A DNA stretch of 64,000 bases from contig NC_134095.1 in the NCBI RefSeq assembly GCF_000715075.1, forward strand, positions 65,229,990 to 65,293,989, given 5' to 3'. The DNA comes from Nicotiana tabacum. Lineage: Eukaryota; Streptophyta; Magnoliopsida; Solanales; Solanaceae. The notes beneath the pieces were generated by a model, which saw only the letters and a list, made by a program, of their open reading frames with translations, had not been told where the DNA came from and did no database searches. Both the position numbers and the translations under genes were made by a program. Position 1 is the first letter of the stretch. Each line of letters starts with the position of its first letter. Below, piece after piece: positions 47,074 through 58,487 of this stretch.

Positions 47074-47807
47074 AGGTAGAGAATGTGATGACCCAAAAGG
47101 TCATCACCTATTTTTAAAATGAATCATACGTTCCGAGGCCTTAAAAACCTCTTTCTGTATCACCTCAATTTGCGTGCGCAGTCCGGGAGCATAGCCGGAA
47201 AGCTAATATGTGAAAATCTGTGAAAAATGGTAAATTTTGATTATAAAATGAATTAAGTTGACTTCGGTCAATATTTTGGGTAAACGGACCCAGACCCGTG
47301 ATTTGACGGTCTCGGAGGGTCCGTAGGAAAATATGGGACTTGGGTGTATGCCCAGAATCGAATTCCGAGGTCCCAAGCCTGAGAAATGAATTTTTAAAGA
47401 ATATTATTTTGTAAAATTATTTATGAGATTTGGAAAGGAATTGTGATTAGAACTCGATGGTATCGGGCCCGTATTTTGGTTTCGGCGCCTGATACAGGTC
47501 TTATATGTGATTTAAGATAAGTCTGTGAAATTTGGTAAGAAACAGGCTTGAAACGACGTGAATCGGATCATTTTTTAGAAAATTAGAAATTTGAAGTTCT
47601 TAAGAAAATTTCATGATTTTGATGTTAAATTCCTAGTTGTTGATGTTATCTTAGTGATTTGAATGCACGAGCGAGTTCGTATGATGTTTTTAGGTTGGTG
47701 TGCATGTTTGGTTTGGAGCCCCGAGGGCTCGGGTGAGTTTTGGATAGGCCACGGGGTGCATTCTAGACTTGGAAAATTGCAGATTTTCAGCTGTGGCATT
47801 GCAGGCA

Positions 47808-48032
47808 TCGCAAATGCGATAGGCGTGTCGCAAATGTGAAAGAGGCCCAGGCCACCCTATCCTCGCAATTGCGAGGATTCTATCGCAAATGTGATTCCCT
47901 CCCTTTAAGCCAGTCGTCGCAATTGCGACGCATCCTTCGCATTTCCCACCTCGCAAATGCGAAAACCCCCATCGCAAATGCGAACATAGCAGGGGTCGGG
48001 GTTCGCAATTGCGAACCATGTTCGCAGTTCCC
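47808..48032. repeat. Palindrome array in LTR of B
   Basis: About nine TCGCAAATGCGA, TCGCAATTGCGA or variant palindromes, the same array as in element A but read on the opposite strand. Confidence 0.85.
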
Positions 48033-48934
48033 TTACCTGCAACCTGCAATTTTTATATTTAGCCAAAAATCAACCATTTTTCACACTCTTTCAAAACCAA
48101 AACATTCTTGGGCGGTTTTTTAAAGACAGCACTTCTTCCAAATCGATTGTAAGTCAATTTTAACTCGTTTCCTTCAGTCATTAACATCTTTTCACATGAT
48201 TTCAACTCAAAATCAATGATTTGCATGGGAAAAATTGGGTGTTTTGGGTAAAACCTAGGTTTTTCAAAAATTGGGGATTTGGACCTCGATTTGAGGTCCG
48301 ATTTCAAAACAAATTATACATTTGGGTTTGTGGGAAATGGGTAATCAGGTTTTGATTCGAACCTCGGGTTTTGACTATGTGGGCCCGGGGGCGATCTTTG
48401 ACTTTTTGGGGTTGATTCATTTAGCGTTTATTGATGTAATTAAGTAACTTATGGCTAGATACGAGCGAATTGGTGGTGGAATCAAGGGGTAAAGTGATAA
48501 TTGAGACGTGAATTGTGTTCGTGGCATCGAGGTAAGTATTTGGTCTAACCTTAGCTTGAGGGATTAGGAGTTGTGTCCTATTTGCTACTTGTTTCTTGTT
48601 GAGTACGACGTATAGGCATGGTGACGAGTATCTATACGTTGGAGTCGAGCATGATCGTGAGTCTTAAATTGTGATTTATTGTGTTCTTGAATAATACTAC
48701 GGATGCTTAAATTGATGATTCTCTATATTGAGCAAAGATTATGATTGTTCTCGTGGAATTGCTTATGATTGAGTATTGGTGTTAGCTGAGGTAGTTAGAT
48801 GTTGGAACAAGTTTGGTTATAGTTGTTTCTCCCTTGCCGGGACGTATTTACTGATATTGTCGATTCCCTTGCCAGGATAGTGTAGCTCTTTATTGATCCC
48901 TTGCCGGGACCCTTGTTATGATTGTTGTTGATTA

Positions 48935-49210
48935 TATATGTGGATCGGGTTGCATGCCGCAACAATATTATATGTGGATCGGGTTGCACGCCGCAATAAT
49001 GATATATGTGGATCGGGTTGCACGCCGTAACAATATTATATGTGGATCGGGTTGCACGCCGCAACAATGATATATGTGGATCGGGTTGCACGCCGCAACA
49101 ATGATATATGTGGATTGGGTTACACACCGCAATTGTGATAAATGATATATATCGGGTTGCAGGCTGCAACAATATTGTTATATATAGGGATCGGATTGCG
49201 CGCCGTAATA
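48935..49210. repeat. LTR tandem repeat, GGATCGGGTTGCACGCCGCA units
   Basis: About eight units of roughly 30-35 bp, GGATCGGGTTGCACGCCGCA plus an AATGATATATGT-like spacer. In A and H this LTR position carries a different repeat family. Confidence 0.9.
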
Positions 49211-50221
49211 ATTGTTGATACAAAGTGTTTATAGATTGGATATAAGTTTCTTATTGTTTTGCCGTGAATTCTAAGTTGTCCTTATGCCGTTACTCTTGAT
49301 TTACTGTTGATATTAGTACACCCCCGCAGCATGTACTCCCCTCCCATCTTTACTTGTTTATTCCTGTTTTATTTTCTGATGTATATTATATAGCTGCACA
49401 AGTTCATTTGGTAGTCTGGTCCTAGCCTCGTCACTACTTCGCCAAGGTTAGCCTAGACACTTACCAGCACATGGGGTCGGTTGTGCTGATACTACACTCT
49501 GCACTATGTGCAGATCCTGGAGCAGCTCTTGGGCCATAGCATTTGGGTGGTTACCTTCAGTCCACGCGGAGATCCAAGGTAGACCTGTAGGCGTCCGCAA
49601 GCCCTGGCGTCTCCTCTATCCTTTATTTCCTGTTTCATTTCTTTGATTCGGAAACAGTGTATCTTTATTTTCAGACTTTATATTTAGCACTCTTAGATCG
49701 TCTATGGTACTGTGACACCAGTTCTGGGTGATTAAGGCTTAAAGAGTTGTATTAGATTCATATTTCAGATATTTTTACTACATTTCTTCCGCTTAATGAA
49801 ATTTCTGCTGTTTTTCACATTATTGCTTTATAAATGCTAACAGGGTATAAAAATGGATAAAGGTAATTTGTTCAATAATTGGCTTGCGTAGCTTACATTA
49901 GTAGGCGCTATCATGACTTCTGAGGGTGGGAAATCCGGATCGTAATAGTAATAAAGTTTTCAATAGTGTATAGGTATGTAAAAATCCCTTTTTTTATTGG
50001 GCTAAAGACTTTATTGTCCTTATTACAATATAAGGTATTACAGGCTTACGCCTTACTTAAAAAATGTCCCTGAATGCCCTGGTGTATGCCCCGAATTATT
50101 TGGCGTACGCCTTTTGAAACTTTCGCCCCACACCATCGTCCCATGCATTTTTGGTGCGCCTCGCCCCCAGGCTCACCTTGGGGCTCGCCCCGAAAATACC
50201 TTTTAAAACACTATTTGAGAT

Positions 50222-51599
50222 AATTTAAATTTTAAAAGGGATATAAGTAATTGCAATAGTTAGCATGCGGATTTTCTTTATTTTCATCATAGTAGGTGTT
50301 CTATGTTCAAATAGTATTTTTAAAGGCAGGTGTGTGAGGCAATCCATTTTGCTACGGGACGAGGCGTAAGCCTAATCTATCTTTAAATTGTTTAATTTAT
50401 AATGACGCAAAATAAACCAAAAAAAAGTATAGTAGAGTTTAAGAAATTAAAAAAATAAACTCATAAAAAATAAAATAACTTGTATGTTTTATAAATATAA
50501 ATAATATAATAGTGTTAAAGTTACTATGTGATACAACTATAACGTCTTAACTATCAAACAATTAAAAAATTATAATTTATTTAAAAATGTATAAAGTTAT
50601 ACATTTTATTTCCCTAAAAGTAATTAATCAAGAAGGTTCATAAATACTATAATTTAAAAGACTACTCCTTCACGTACAAAATTACTTTCAAAGAGCAAAA
50701 CAATAAAGTCTATTAATTTAAGACATGAATACCAATGGCAATAAGATACAATTTTTACCATCTAATTTAGAAAAAATAGTCTAATAATATTAACACACAC
50801 GATATTCTCTAGTAAATATGTAATTATGTGGCTGGTTATTTGAGTTATTCTCAAATAAAAGTTTAATCATAACTTTGTTAAAGAATTGAGCATCAATAGT
50901 GTTAATTAGGAATTTGACACATGATTTAAGTAGGAACTATAGTCAAACCTCTCTATAAAAACCTTGTTTGTTCCGTTATTTTTGTGGCTGCTATAGTGAG
51001 GTGCTGTTATATATAAAAATATATATTATAACATAACATAAAAATTAATTCCGAAAAAACTTAACTTTTATAGTAAATGGTTGTTATATAAAGATGTTGT
51101 TATAGAGAAGTCTGACTATATTGGGCAAGCCCTGATAATTAAGTGTTATGCGTGTTTGGGTGGATGCTTTGGGGCGTAATCTCACATAACTAAGCTTCAC
51201 ACACCCCGTTCAGGGACGGCTAAATCTGAACGTGCCCCAAAAGAGTCTTTTAACCACTATGTATATTAAATAAATAATTTAATAACTAGAACTTTGTTAC
51301 TTTTATCTAATTTAATGGTTTTTGTAAATTTTTGTATATTTTAGTTTGTCGTTGTTTGGGATTTTTTTGTTTTGTCCTTACTTTCTTATTAATTCTTGTG
51401 TAGTAGATAAATGAAGTATTTAAATAAATTTTACCAAACATATTATTTATATTTTCCAAATGTGGTCTATTTAAATAATTGTATAATAAAATTAAATTGA
51501 AAAAAGTAAAGAAACCATTTCCCTCGTTTTCCTCTTCAGTTCCCTCGTTTTTCATTCAACTACTCAGATAACTTCTCTTTATTCCCGCCATTGTTTCCC
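50222..51599. other. CACTA internal sequence, no gene recognised
   Basis: AT-rich DNA with no convincing coding frame. It may be the promoter side of the transposase-related gene that follows. Confidence 0.4.
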
Positions 51600-53855
51600 T
51601 CCATATTTCCACTTTCCTCTCTTCTCCCATTTTCTTAGTTAGAAACTTCATTTTTAGAGCTATATATTCACCGTATTTTTCCTCTTGGAGAGATGAAATC
51701 CTGATGAGCATTAGGTCAGTTCTCTGTTTTCTATTTGTATTTTAATTTTTTGAAGTTTGTTCATTTTACTTTCATCAATATGATTGGTGGAAACACATTT
51801 GTTCTTTATATTTAGGATGTAGATATGTAGTTTATTTCATTGCTTTGTTTTACCCAACTAGTAACACTGCAGTTTTTTTATTCTCTGTGGCCCTCTTTGC
51901 TAATTACTTGGATTTGACTGCTTGTAGAGTATATTGTGGTTTTTATTTTATTTTCATTTGGAGTTAAAAAGAAAAGCAGATCTTTTTGGGGCTCTAGATT
52001 GGGTTTGTTGAGTAGTTTGTAGAAAACTTTTTATCTCATCATTTGTCCGATGTTTGGTTTGTATTAATCGATCATTCTTTTTGGGGTACTTAAAAAGTGT
52101 GTCCTGTTTGTTTTGCTTAATCGGTAATTCGAGAAGTTGTATCCTTGTTTATAGTCAAGTAAAATCTGTCAATTTTGAAAAACTAAACTATCTTAGGACA
52201 ATAATTATTGTTCCCGCATACAGGACTATATTGTTTAGCTTGGATTTCGATAGCTCAATGCTCAGTTAACTCCTAGATTGTGAGCTTTTACTTTTTGGTT
52301 GGTGAGTCGGTGAAAAATAAAAATTTGAAATTCATCAAACTCAGAAATCCATTGATTGTATTAGTTTTCAATACTGCAGCATGAAGTTAACATATTATTT
52401 ATTCTAGCTGTCTATGCGTTTCATGTGAAATGCCATCATTGGCTAAAAGCATCCTCAATGCTTTGTGTAACCTTTTAAGATTGAATATGTTGAGAATCTT
52501 CTTGTGTCCTCCTCGCCCTTGAGAAATAGAAATGATGACTCAATTGTAGTTGAACATGTGACCATCTCTTAAAGCTTGTACGTGTGCTTTCTTGCCTTTA
52601 GTTTAGTTAATCCTCTGTTATTCAAAAGTTGTGGCAGAATTATTGGTCACGTTTCATAAATTGTGTTATGTCCTCTGTTAATCTTATCTTTTGGAGATCA
52701 AGCAAGGTGGTTTAACGAACTTTGTGGCCTAAAGTCAAACTTTATGAAGGGCTTAACTTTTTTAAAAAAAAAATATTATTTATTTGAAGTCTATCTTTTT
52801 AGCTTTTCTTAGATTCAAAATTATTAATAACTTTCTTATAATCAATAACTCCTAATACGTATTTGTCAATTAAAAATATAGTCAATCCATTTAACCTTTC
52901 TTGTGAGTTGTGACATTGTTGTTCTTAGGTAAGATTTTATCAATTAATTTAGAAAACTTATTTCTGCCGAAACAATGGTAACATGAGTTATGAACATTAT
53001 CTCATAAGCAATTTAGGCATTTGAAAAAAAATTAATCTTTATATTTGATTAAGTGTATTAATTAAACTATTATCTTCTAATAGTACTATTTTCCTTAATA
53101 CTTTTAATTCAAAAAATAAATTTAAACCATCAATATCAAATTGATTATTATGCTTAAGGAACATTTAAGATTAAGGCAATATTTTTTAAATTTTCAACAT
53201 CTAATGATCTTAGTTTTTACTGTCGAATAAAAAAATCAAAAATATTTTCATATGCTTGGAATTGTTCAAATCTATTTTGAAGGGAAAAAGTAGTCTTGTC
53301 TATTATGTATAAAAATAATCAACTCTAAAGGATTCTTCGAAAGATTTTGAGATTTCATTATCAACATTCGCATCAAATTGTTACTTTTTATATATCATAT
53401 GTTTCGATATTCTTAGGAAATTCAGGTTTGATATTCATTTTAAGTGAAATTTTCTTGGTAGAAATCGTAGCAGTTGCAAATCCTTCTTTTTTATATTTGT
53501 TAAAGAAAGAAATCAAACTTTTTCAATTTATAAGACTCTTTTTTAAACTTATACATAGTCTATTAGATGTAATAAAAAATGGGGGCCCCATAAATATTGT
53601 GCCTAAAGTGATTGGTTTAATGGAAGGGCCGCCCCTGAGATCAAGGATACTCTATCACAAATTTAATGTAAAAATGCCTAAAAGATGCACTACTTGCACC
53701 AATGAATCTAAATATTCGTGAAATAGAAGTCAATTCCAACTTCTTTTGGCTTTATTCGTTTTATCACATATTACTTTAATTTGATCAATGAATGCTTCAT
53801 CTCAGTCCTCTTCATATTTGATTCACCACTCTCTCTTTTTTATGAATATGCAGCC
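51600..53855 (+). other. Possible 5' leader exon and long intron of the CACTA gene
   Basis: A pyrimidine-rich stretch (51540-51640) and a short block ending GAGCATTAG|GTCAGTTCTC near 51715 look like a 5' leader and splice donor. TTTTATGAATATGCAG at 53838-53853 looks like the matching acceptor, just before the ATG at 53856. Nothing else is recognised within the 2.1 kb. This is inference from splice-like signals only. Confidence 0.3.
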
Positions 53856-54449
53856 ATGCCAAAGATTAAACGTTTTTGGAATACACTAAAGTTAGTTCGT
53901 CAACCAAATGAAGCTCATGGACATTCTTTATCATTAGCAACTCCGGTCCAATCATGTGCTATAGAGCCCTCAACAAAAGTACAAGCCCTCCCACATGCTC
54001 ATTAAGTCCTTCAACAAGAAAAAGCTCCAACTCTGCCTTCTAATTCAAATGCAACATCTGTGCGCCGTGCAGGACATGAATCTACAAAATGTTGGACAGT
54101 AGAGGCAAAAGGTATGTGCCTTACATGTATTTTTACTTCAATTTATGAGAATCTTATTTTTTTTTCCTTTTTGGTTGAGTAACTTGTTTTCTTTTTAAAG
54201 ACTCAGAAATGCTACCAAGCAGATTAGGGTAAAGGTCAATGAGGTTAACAACCTAACTGTTGGGGAGCGCATCATTGTGGGTTTGATGACTACAACGCAA
54301 CATATGGTGAAGCGCAAGGTTTGCTCGCGGGATATTGTGGGTTGTTGGCAATTGATTGTAATTTGTTCCTGATTAGTTTTGAGAAGTGGTCAGGGCCATC
54401 ATGCATGCCTAAGAAGTACATGGAAGACTGCTATGAAACAATATTGAAG
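53856..54449 (+). pseudogene. CACTA transposase-related (Transposase_24-like) gene, broken
   Basis: Exon-like block 1 (53856-54111) starts MPKIKRFWNTLKLVRQPNEA, has one in-frame TAA at 54004, and ends at a good donor (GCAAAAG|GTATGT). Block 2 (54201-54449) begins after TTTTTAAAG and reads VKVNEVNNLTVGERIIV, then, after a one-base shift, FDDYNATYGEAQGLLAGYCG, DCNLFLISFEKWSGPSCMPK and KYMEDCYETILK, ending at GAAG|GTACAAG. The GEAQGLLAGYCG...W layout resembles the plant transposase Ptta/En/Spm family, which works with CACTA elements. It lies just inside the right subterminal repeats. The stop and the shift disable it; further exons are not seen. Family call from memory. Confidence 0.5.
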
Positions 54450-54995
54450 GTACAAGTGTTATTACATATTTTAATCATATTTTGGAGGTTTATAAACCTC
54501 CACAATATCTTTTTTGAACCATTATGATCATGTTGAGGGGGTTTATAAACCCTCGCAATTTTTTTTGACACATCGAAATCATATTGCAGGGGTTTTATGC
54601 TAGCACTAATTATCTTTCCAAACTCCTTCATAACTTTTTCTTAAAAAAAATATTTTAATCATATTTTAGGGGTTTATAAACCCCCACAATATCTTTCTTG
54701 AACCATTATAATCATATTGAGGGGTTTGATAAACCCTCGCAATATTTTTTCTTTGGCACATCGAAATCACATTGCGGGGGTTTTAAACTAGCATTAATTA
54801 TCTTTAAAAAACCCCACAAATTGAAAATTCATTTTGTGGCGATTGTCATGGAGGTTTTAAAAATCCGCCGCAATAATGCTCGTGGAAAAGGTAATTGTGG
54901 CACTTCTAGAAATCGTCATAATTCTTTTTGTGGGAGTCAAAAACTGTCACAATTTGACCAAAAAACTCCCACAAAGCAACTGTTTTCTTATAGTG
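54450..54995 (+). repeat. CACTA right subterminal palindromes and terminal repeat
   Basis: Contains the perfect 18-bp palindrome GGAGGTTTATAAACCTCC (54484-54501) and related copies near 54535-54554, 54669-54684 and 54719-54736, each followed by CACAATAT or CGCAAT. These come in two longer repeats (about 54470-54620 and 54650-54800). The terminal part repeats GTGGGAG and TTGTGGC blocks and ends in TTTTCTTATAGTG. Confidence 0.88.
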
Positions 54996-54998
54996 TAA

Positions 54999-55127
54999 AC
55001 CTTGTTTTGAAATAACGTATAATTGTAACTTAAAATGTCTTTTACAAAAACTGAATGTTAAAAATTAATTGGCATCAGTACAGCTTTGAAGAAGCTAATT
55101 AATAGGTAAAAGGACTGCAATGTTGGT
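54999..55127. other. Short unassigned spacer
   Basis: Nothing recognised. It ends at the GTTAG duplication (55128-55132) of element H. Confidence 0.4.
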
Positions 55128-56150
55128 GTTAGTGTGATAACCCAAAAGGTCATCACCTGTTTTAGAAATAAACTTTGTGTCCCGAGGCCTTAAAAACCTC
55201 TTTCTGTCTCACTTTGACTTACGTGCATGGTTCGGACATATATCCGGAAAGCCTTTTATGTGAAAATATGAGAAATAGAAATTTCTAGAGTTAAAATTTG
55301 ATTATGGTTGACTTTGGTTAATATTTTGAGCAAACGGACGTGGATCCGTATTCCGATGATCCCGGGAGGTCCGCAGTAAAATATGAGACTTGGGTGTATG
55401 CTCGGAAATGAATTCCGAGGTCCCAAGCCTTAGAAATCAATTTTTGAAAGAAATCATTTTACTGAATTATCTAAGAAATGAAGAAAAAAGAATTAATGTT
55501 TGAAACCATTGGTATCGGGCCCGTATTTTGGTTCCGGAGCCCGATACAAACTTGTTATAATATTTGAACGATAACTGTGAAATTTGGTGAAGAATGAAAT
55601 CTATTTTGACGTGAGTTGGACTTCCGGTTGAAGAGTTATGAACTTTAAGTGTTCTTGATCAAAATGATGAGTTTTGAGGCTTAATTCATGGTTTTTCATG
55701 TTATTTAGATGATGTGATCGCACGAGTAGGTCCATATGATGAGTTAGTATGCATGTTTGGTTTGAAGTCCCGAGGGCTTGGGTGAGTTTCGGGTAGGTTC
55801 GGGGATGTTTTAGGCTTAAAACGTAGTTGTTGCAGGTCTAGAGATGTTGCAGATCTCTGAACCCGCCAGTGCGGTCTGCATTGATTTTGTGCTGACCGCG
55901 GAGGGGCCTTTGCGGCCGCATTCCTTTTTGTGAGGTCCGCGGTGAGGAAGAATCCGCAGATTCACTAGTCTGACTTTGGAAGTCTATATCTTTTGATCTA
56001 TAAGGAATTTTGAGATTATTCAAAACTAAAGTTGTAGCCCTTCATGTCTAGTTTCCAGAAAGGTAAAGAAATCACAATTTGGACATCTGTAGAGAAAGTT
56101 ATGGCCAAAATACTAAAGCATATCACTGCAATCAACATTGTGAGCTTGGT

Positions 56151-56174
56151 GACCGCACTTCTTTTTGTGCGGTC
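56151..56174. repeat. GC-rich hairpin in solo LTR H
   Basis: Perfect 8-bp arms GACCGCAC and GTGCGGTC around an 8-nt loop, in the LTR position held by the palindrome array in A and B. Confidence 0.8.
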
Positions 56175-56989
56175 CGCACAGGGGAGTCTGAGAGGCGTAT
56201 ATTTAAATGGAATTTTCAGTTATTTTTCATTTTTCAAAACCTAAAAACATAAGAGGTAATTATTCAAACAACCTTTCTTCTCCAAAAATTATTAAGTGAT
56301 TTCTAACTCATTTTCTTTACTCCTTAACTTTTTTTTACAAGATTTCATCCTAGAATTAATGGTTTTCATGGGGGAAATTGGGTGTTTTTGGGTAGAATCT
56401 AAGTTTTTTCAAATTTTGGGGATTTGAACCTCGATTTGAGTTCTGATTTCAAAATAAATTATATATTTGGGTTCGTAGGGGAATGGGTAATCGGGTTTTG
56501 GTTCGAACCTCGGATTTTGACTATGTAGGCCCGTGAGCGATTTTTGACTTTTGGGAAAAACTTTAGAAGACTTATTTTCATGTATTAGAATTGATTCAAT
56601 TAGTATTTATTGATGTAATTAAGTAACTTGTGGCTAGATACGAGCGAATTAGTGGTGGAGTCAAGAGGTAAAGCGATAGTTGAGACTTGAATTGTATTCG
56701 TGGCATCGAGGTAAGTGTTTGGTCTAACCTTAGCTTGAGGGATTCGAAGTTGTATCCTATTTTTTATGTGTTATTTGTTGAGTACGACGTATAGGCATGG
56801 TGACGAGTATCTATACGTTGGTGTCAAGCATGCCCGTAAGTCTTATACTATGATTAATGTGACTCTGTTTCGTATTGTTCATGCTCTATATGATAATTTC
56901 TATTGAGGAATATGACTTGTGGAAGTATTATTGTTAATTGAACATGGTAGAACGTTGGCTCAAGTTGAAAATTTAATCGTTGAACATGG

Positions 56990-57300
56990 TAGAGAGAGTA
57001 AAAGCACGAAAGGTGATGCAGTGCACTTGTCCTTGATTTTCATGATTCTTGTTGATGATTGAGTTATGTTGTCATTTACGTTTACATACTGATTTTTTGT
57101 TGTCACTTGATTTTATTTTGATGTTATAAATTCCCTTACCCGATTTGCTTTGTGATTGTTGCTTGGGTGCAGAAGAGTGCAAAGCACGAATGGTGGTACC
57201 GTGTATTATTTTGGCGAGAGAGTGTTAAAGCATGAAGGGTGATGTCGTGTATTGTTTTGGTGAGGGAGTGTTAAAGCACGAAGGGTGATGTCGTGCACTT
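56990..57300. repeat. LTR tandem repeat in H (A type)
   Basis: Four diverged units containing AGCACGAAGGGTGATG and GAGAGTGTTAA, the reverse complement of the A-type block at 2303-2580. Confidence 0.75.
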
Positions 57301-58105
57301 GTCTTTGATTTTCTGATTTTTATTGATAACTGAGTTACGGTTTCTCTATATTTAAATGTTGGTTTCCTGTTGATACTTATTGTACCCCGCAACATGATTT
57401 CCCCTTCCTATTTTCAATTGAATTGTGGTGATCCTCATATTTATTTATTGTTCTTTTGTTATTATTCGATGTCCCCGCAACATGTTACCCCCTCCCATAC
57501 TTAACTGTACATTACTGTTCTTCTTTTCCGCTATATATGATTTAACTACACAGGTTTATTTGGTAGTCTGGTCCTAGCATCGTCACTACTTCGTCGAGGT
57601 TAGGCTAGACACTTACCAGCACATGAGGTCGGTTGTACTGATACTACACTCTGCACTATGTGCAGATCCCGGAGCAGCAACATTCGGACCTTAGCTTGGG
57701 TGGCTGCCTTTAGTCCAGTTGGAGATTCCGAGGTAGTCCTGCAGGCGTCCGCAGGCCCTGGCGTCTCCTTCTATCCCTTCATCCTGTTTCATATACTTAT
57801 TTCAAAAACAGTGTATTAGCTATCTTTCAGACCTTGTTTGTAGTAAATTCTAGACTGTCTATGAAGTGTGACACCAGTTCTGGGTAGATTTTGCTTAAGA
57901 TATTGTATTGGATATTTATTCAAATGTTTTATCGTTTTCTTCCGCTTGCTTTAAATTTCCACTGTTTGTAATTGTTGATTCACACTTGTTAGAGAAATTA
58001 AAAATGGAAAAAAGGTAATTGGTGTAAGTGGTCGGTTTGCCTAGCTTTCACTAGTAGGCGCCATCACGATTCCCGATGATGGAAAATTCGGGTCGTGACA
58101 GTTAG

Positions 58106-58487
58106 CTCCTTTTATTACTCTTGCGGCATAAATTAATATGTCAGCCAGTGAGATTTGACCACAACAACATTGTGTTGAAAATATTTAGGAATCAAGTTAG
58201 CACACGACTTTTACATTTTAGGCTATCATTTTATAGTATTTTTGAAATACAAGTAATTCTTATTTGAAGACGTTTGTTGTGTTGACATTATTATTATAAT
58301 TTGTTACTATAAATTAAAATTGTACAAAGAAAATAAGTCCATACTACTACCATATAAAAGATTATTTTAACAATTCATGGTTGAGACTATTGTTTAATTC
58401 ACGCATATTAACGACATTATAAAATACTAACATAATTAAAAGGTATTCATGTTCATTCCAACATCGGCTTTATATTAATTGATTACA
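58106..58487. other. AT-rich spacer, no gene
   Basis: No coding frame or repeat recognised. It ends at the TAAAT duplication (58488-58492). Confidence 0.4.

Larger units (their letters stand above)
41228..49947 (+). mobile_element. Element B: Ty3/gypsy chromovirus with collapsed left LTR
   Basis: Plus-strand relative of element A. The left LTR is only 530 bp (41228-41757) and the right LTR 2864 bp (47084-49947). GTAAT flanks both ends (41223-41227 and 49948-49952). A perfect primer-binding site, gag, protease, reverse transcriptase, RNase H, integrase and chromodomain are present. The short left LTR comes from an internal deletion of about 2.35 kb. Stops, frameshifts and a 70-bp gag insertion inactivate it. 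It inserted into solo LTR F about 440 bp from element C. Confidence 0.94.
47084..49947 (+). repeat. Element B 3' LTR (full length)
   Basis: It starts TGTGATGACCCAAAAGG with a terminal palindrome and ends GGATCGTAATA, followed by GTAAT. It contains a palindrome array (47808-48032) and a tandem block (48935-49210). The preceding TAGAGGTAGAGAA (47071-47083) is the likely polypurine tract. Confidence 0.93.
26633..50042 (-). mobile_element. Element F: solo LTR, split by elements C and B
   Basis: TGTCACGACCC starts at 26633 and GGTATTACA ends at 50042. GGCTT flanks both (26628-26632 and 50043-50047). With C and B removed the LTR is about 1.25 kb (26633-27352, 40789-41227, 49953-50042). No internal domain or partner LTR is present, so it is a solo LTR, presumably left by recombination between two LTRs. 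Orientation is inferred from the TGTCACGACCC end, which is the 3' (U5) edge in the other gypsy elements here. It contains a 174-bp tandem repeat and a (GA)n run. Confidence 0.8.
25934..50213. mobile_element. hAT-type non-autonomous element 2, split by solo LTR F
   Basis: The left edge is CAATGTTTTAAAAGGCG and the right edge is CCTTTTAAAACACTA, inverted repeats with 13 of 15 matching positions. The 8-bp duplication TTTGAGAT flanks both ends (25926-25933 and 50214-50221). The arms carry GGCG/CGCC-rich sequence (25944-26020 and 50048-50200) that is partly inverted between them, typical of the AGTGTTTTAAAAGGCG-type plant repeats. Without the nested DNA it is about 0.87 kb. No transposase is seen. 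Confidence 0.82.
13690..54995 (+). mobile_element. Element E: CACTA (En/Spm-type) transposon with nested insertions
   Basis: The left end is CACTACAAAGAATTTGG; the right end read inward on the minus strand is CACTATAAGAAAACAG. TAA flanks both ends (13687-13689 and 54996-54998), the 3-bp duplication expected of CACTA elements. Both subterminal zones are packed with TTGTGGCG and GTGGGAG motifs and near-palindromes. Removing the two hAT-type insertions and their contents leaves about 5.8 kb (13690-14350, 25533-25933, 50222-54995). A broken transposase-related gene lies near the right end (53856-54449). The element probably no longer transposes on its own. Confidence 0.88.
55133..58100 (+). mobile_element. 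Element H: solo LTR of the A/B chromovirus family
   Basis: It begins TGTGATAACCCAAAAGG and ends GGGTCGTGACA. GTTAG flanks both ends (55128-55132 and 58101-58105). It is collinear with the LTRs of A and B at the edges and in long internal stretches, such as GACGAGTATCTATACGTTGG, and about the same length (2968 bp). No internal domain remains. Where A and B carry the TCGCAATTGCGA palindrome array, H has GC-rich GCGGTCCGC-type sequence (55858-55960) and a hairpin at 56151-56174. Its tandem block (56990-57300) is the A-type repeat in reverse complement. Confidence 0.93.

Noticed and set aside
48795..49223. A 142-residue minus-strand frame rich in PDPHISLLRRATRSTY-like repeats
   Set aside because: It is produced by the LTR tandem repeat in B and has no independent support.
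53347..53721. A 124-residue plus-strand frame in the CACTA element
   Set aside because: It is AT-driven with Phe, Ile and Leu richness, no motif, and lies in what looks like an intron.
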